From: Haliotis asinina
Taxonomy: Eukaryota > Mollusca > Gastropoda > Lepetellida > Haliotidae
Direction: 5' to 3'
Assembly: GCF_037392515.1 (NCBI RefSeq)
Contig: NC_090291.1
Coordinates: 28,072,001 to 28,136,000 of the forward strand
Length of the DNA stretch: 64,000 nt
Shown here: positions 59,896 through 64,000 of the stretch, one piece after another
Position numbering within the stretch: the stretch's first letter is position 1
How the letters are laid out: each line of letters starts with the position of its first letter
The notes under the pieces: model-generated
What the model saw: the letters and a program-made list of their open reading frames with translations, nothing else
Told to the model about the DNA's origin: nothing
Databases searched by the model: none
Position numbers and translations under genes: made by a program

Positions 59896-61752
59896 CAACC
59901 CCCTTCATGAAAATCGTGGAGGCAATATCGTCAGTAACAAACTGACGTTCTTGCACAACGTACATTTCTGTTCAGTCACACTTATTTCTTTGGTGCAGTG
60001 GCTAAGTTGTCCCTTGTTGACAGAAGGAATGGTTGAGCAGTGTGGTAACTGTCTTGTTTCCATAGGATGTATCTTTATGGTTATTACATAATTATTACCA
60101 CCAAGTATCGACACATATTACAAAATGTGTCTTGTCTCGTATCAGATGCATATCTATTCATGAATCATACTGTTCAGGCGAACGTTTGAATTACCAGGAT
60201 TTATAAGAAATGGAAGGCTTTCCATTTTTTATAACATTTAAATTTCCCGTCATGCCAAGCAGTTCCACTACCAATGCCCACAGTTCATGGTTTCCGCAAT
60301 GTTCGGGTGCTTGGATTCATTAGATCTTGTACATTTAACATACATTTCCCGGGAAGACACATTAATGAAAATTCAAGGCTCAATGGGAAATCTCCGGTTT
60401 AGATATAACAGCAATTTTGAAACAGACATTCGGGAGCAAATGTTTCTTATCATCGCTTGTGAAGCACGATGTTATTACTTTAGGTGGAGTTTTCACTCAC
60501 CCATTCTTGGTTGTGCATTCTTCTAACCCAGGACTGTAGCGGGCGCTACTGGAGGAACAGTACATGGTGACATTGCTGATTTGACTGTTGTATCGGCCAT
60601 CTGTACGCTGTAAACAAATACACCGTTGGATAAAATGTTGCATTATCTAGGTGATCTACCTTAGGCCCCAGGGAATCTTCAGATATTAAACTCCTAAATT
60701 TACATATGCATCATGTATACCCGAATGTATATTTGCACAGGTGCAAATGCATAGATTCGAATAAATACTGTGCATGTGAACTGGGCCTAATTAATGTTAT
60801 CTGGCGTTTCATTTAAAAAACTTGCAATGGCATTTCATTTTCATGTTCAGTAATGTTTAGTGGTGCACAAGGATGGTTTATTTCCATAGTATTAGTCTGT
60901 GATACTAGCCCTGAAATAGATACACCTAAGAAATCCCATTCAAGTCCAGTATGTATGTGGCAAGTCTAGATTTCCACAGTTTCAGGAAATGGAGAGTCTC
61001 GTGTCTCCCTTTCATCCCTTTTTTATTTTTATTTTTAAATATCTGGGGGGTTTTATTTGTAAAACATGTTTATTTCAGAGACTAGCTGTTAATCAAGTAG
61101 TTGTAGCAAATCATTCCAGCAAATGTGCATCAAAGTACAGCGAATATATCTGTATATTAGAATATTTGTACTTTAGTGTGTTGTTTCCTGGCTGTTTGGT
61201 ACTACGGTACTATAGAATACCACAGGAATGCGTCGACGATGTTACCGAGAGATGTGCATGTAACCGCTAATGCCTTTAACAGCTACAGAGATGCGTTGAA
61301 GCATTTTCCTCCCACGCATACCACAGCAAGCAACGCTGCATCACACTAGATGTAACACGTGCTGACCTTCATAGTATAAAACGTTCACGTTCCCGCGTGT
61401 TCGCTGTGAAGTGATCGTCATGTTTCGCTTGACTTATTTACTGAGACAGCGTGCGTTTTAACTACAGGCCTTGATTATAGTTACACAGAGTTGTTACGCT
61501 TCATTATTTTTACATAGTTCAATAAACACTTACGTGTTGCTAAAATTAATACAGTAATTGAGGGAAAACCAGGTTCTACGGATAGTCAACTTCTCTGTTG
61601 CAATGATTGCGACGTTTCGACATAGGTACTAACACCGTTATCAAGGAAGTGATATAGCGGTTGTGAAAGCTCTAAATTCGATATCGCATTGGTAAATACA
61701 TGTGAGATGTGTATGAAGATACAGCTGATTTTAGTCATATTGTTCGCATTAC

Positions 61753-61838
61753 GCACACACACACGCACACACGCACACACGCACACACGCATGCATGTAT
61801 GCATTACAGTTTCGTTTGCGGGGGGGGGGGGGGGGGGG
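61753..61838 (+). repeat. (AC)n microsatellite and G18-20 homopolymer
   Basis: Interrupted ACAC/ACGC run at 61753-61795, then a homopolymeric G run at 61819-61838 directly before a SINE-B head. The length of the G run is uncertain in any assembly. Confidence 0.85.
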
Positions 61839-61842
61839 CGGG

Positions 61843-61972
61843 GTAGCCTAGTGGTTAAAACGTTCTCTCGTCACACTGAACTCCCACATGGGTACAGTGT
61901 GTGAAAGTTTCTGGTGTCCCCTGCCTTCATATCACTGCAACATTTTTAAAAGTGGCGTAAAATTTAACTCAC
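61843..61972 (+). mobile_element. SINE-B copy, nearly complete
   Basis: Head GGTAGCCTAGTGGTTAAAAC (A box), eroded B-box region, CCCACATGGGTACAGTGTGT body and a GGCGTAAAATTTAACTCACT tail. It gives the clearest view of the family layout. Confidence 0.8.
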
Positions 61973-61974
61973 TC

Positions 61975-62152
61975 AGTCAGCTTTTGTTTAAAGTCGCAGT
62001 TGTTGGCGGTCTGTGCATAATCGAATCTAACCAGACAATCCACCATGAGCATCGCTCTGCACGGCTGGGAAGCGATGACAACGATCTACCATTTCTGACC
62101 ACCCAGTCCTCTTTGTCGCCATTCACGGCTAGCGTCGGTTGCTGAAGACTAG
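61975..62152 (-). mobile_element. SINE-A copy, tail to tail with SINE-B
   Basis: GGCGGTCTGTGCATAATCGA and the head block GGTTGCTGAAGACTAGG are readable. It shares its tail edge with the SINE-B at 61843-61972. Confidence 0.7.
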
Positions 62153-63618
62153 GCCGTAGATCAAATCAGAGACCATATAATATCTATTATGTGGTCTCTG
62201 GTCAAATATGTAGCTGAGATATGTAATTTCATAAATTGGTGTTTTACAATTATGATATGTATTACATAAGTGAGCTTCGTTGCAGTGGACATTGGCTGGA
62301 AATACAACAGAACTGACATTGTGTACAACATTCAGTTACTTCACGATCATGCCACTCACATTTCCACCTCTACAGCGAGGCGAACCCTTGTGCCTCACTC
62401 AACATTTGTCTGTTCGAGGTATTGCACACATATTTTACATCATATGAATTCTAATTAAATCACACGGCCTAAATCCAATTTTCTGATAAGATTACTAAAG
62501 AAGAGCAGCACCCGCGTTGGTCTCTCTTTCATAACCAGAGCGATATGTCTAAAACTGGCTTACGTAAACGATTACCAATAAGACCCATCAATTTTAAAAT
62601 GAAGTCAAGCCACACCTGCTAGATAACTATCTGTTTAACTCGTTATGATAAGGATGATGCAATGTTAGCACCAAACCATCTGAAAACATGAAACTTGTAA
62701 TTCCCATCACATTTTGTGGACTGACTTTGATGAGGAGCATGCTTCTAAATGTCACTGTTTATTAGTTCACCGTGAAACATTGCTGAAGGACAGAGAATGG
62801 TAAAGCCATGCATGACCCACAGGATCTGTATAAGTGAAGAAATTCGCAAACCTTCGGAATGCAATGCGTATATTTGAACATGAGCAACTTCTCAAGGTAG
62901 GAGATTCAGTTGAAGACAACTAACAGAACGAACACCTTTCCTTGTCATACCTCGAGCTCGTTCTACCATTTCACGGCATTAAAGACAAAATCTTTATGGA
63001 TTTCAATTACACTAGCAATGTTTCAGTAAATAAATGTTATTCCTTTTCAACCAAACGCCTATACGGCAGTAAGGCTGCATAAAAAAATTCTCGGGCACCT
63101 TTTTGCCAAAGGTGACGAGGGCGGCAGGACTTTTTTTTAAATATATGACAGAAAAATAGTGACGAATGAGGTGCACATTTTAATATTTTTTCTCTCTCAG
63201 GAATATAGCTTGGAAATATAGCACGTGTTAATGAGACATGGATTCAGTCAGATTCGTTCTTACAGACACTCATTCTTATAGTGGACAAATGGATGATCGG
63301 CAGAGTCAAAATTATTTTTATTCAATAACTGTAAAAAGTTGTTACGCGCACAAATAAAAGTGACAAGCCTATGCCCAAGAAACATTTCACCAGTTTATTT
63401 AGCCAAATGCTACTTAAACATATTAAACAGACAAAAGTAACTGTGCGAGACCGACAATATAAAGGTACCAATAGTGAAGCCTACATTCAAAATTTAATTA
63501 TGCAACAGCAAAAATAAGCCCATTCCATAGAACATTCGTAATGTTTTTCAAAATAATTGCTCGGCTGAGCGCTAAAAACACCTTTGTACACATATCGCTT
63601 CTAGAGAGAATGGGGTAA

Positions 63619-63830
63619 TGAGTGAGTTTAAGTTTTACGCCGCGCTCAGCAGTATTTCAGCTATACGTAAATAATCAAGTCTGGACCAGACACTCCAGTG
63701 ATCACCACCATGAGCATTGATCTACGCAATTTGGATACGATGGTATGTGTCAACCAAGTCAGCGAGTCTGACCATCCGATCCCCTTACGACAAACATTGG
63801 CTACTGAAGACCAGTTCTAAGTCTCGAGGA
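63619..63830 (-). mobile_element. SINE-A copy
   Basis: From the GAGTGAGTTTAAGTTTTACG tail to the ACTGAAGACCAGTTCTAAG head, with a small central deletion. A tRNA-like stretch (GGACTAGCCTATAGGGTAAC, B box GCGGTCGAATCTC) follows at 63830-63900. Confidence 0.75.
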
Positions 63831-64000
63831 TGGACTAGCCTATAGGGTAACGTGTTTCGCTCATAGAAAGGCTGCGGTCGAATCTCATGTAGGCACATTC
63901 TATGATCACTAGCACAGCCGTTACAGGCTGTGATTTGCCAGAATAAAGCTAAAAGTAGCGTTAGCGTCACTAATGTAAAACAAGTGTCACCACAACGTTT

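Larger units (their letters stand above)
51202..64000. other. 12.8-kb gene-poor interval (or long intron)
   Basis: No recognised exon on either strand. Contents: a SINE-A tail stub (51267-51310), SINE-A (53200-53345), foldback element (53463-53624), tRNA-like SINE fragment (54110-54182), 41-bp tandem repeat (55595-55860), (GA)n (58919-58947), an AT-rich degenerate repeat (59745-59895), a facing pair of SINEs (61843-62152), and SINE-A (63619-63830). The rest shows nothing I can assign. Confidence 0.5.

Overview
The window looks like nuclear DNA of a marine gastropod, most likely an abalone (Haliotis-like). It is AT-rich, its genes are intron-rich, and no bacterial operon features are visible. 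It carries many copies of SINEs with an (ACTC)n tail that I recognise as typical of abalone sequence; the species call is inference from those SINEs.

Layout: (1) 217-7395, minus strand: the 5' seven coding exons of an RNA helicase DDX27 orthologue, running off the left edge. (2) 7396-7693: a short divergent promoter region. (3) 7694-16345, plus strand: a complete 13-exon FEN1 gene (378 aa), with all seven active-site carboxylates and the PCNA-binding box at the human residue numbers. An in-frame upstream ATG at 7619 could add a basic, mitochondrial-presequence-like leader. A 5'-truncated LINE lies antisense in FEN1 intron 2. (4) 17439-22629: a decayed DIRS-type tyrosine-recombinase retrotransposon with inverted terminal repeats. 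(5) 23405-24390: a broken Tc1-like transposase. (6) 30054-37778, plus strand: a complete 10-exon gene for a 676-aa FG-GAP/VCBS-repeat membrane protein resembling the DEX1 group. (7) 38730-39925: a 28-bp minisatellite. (8) 40536-64000: mostly gene-free DNA with SINEs, foldback elements and minisatellites, plus one possible first exon at 51049-51201.

Functional picture: DDX27 (rRNA processing) and FEN1 (Okazaki-fragment maturation and base-excision repair) are proliferation-linked housekeeping genes that appear to share a promoter region. The FG-GAP gene is separate and probably acts in the secretory pathway or at the cell surface. The rest is repeats. I found no evidence for a wholly new multi-gene system. 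The best leads are the possible FEN1 leader, the FG-GAP protein itself, a splice acceptor next to or inside a tandem repeat, and SINE families with different heads but one shared tail.
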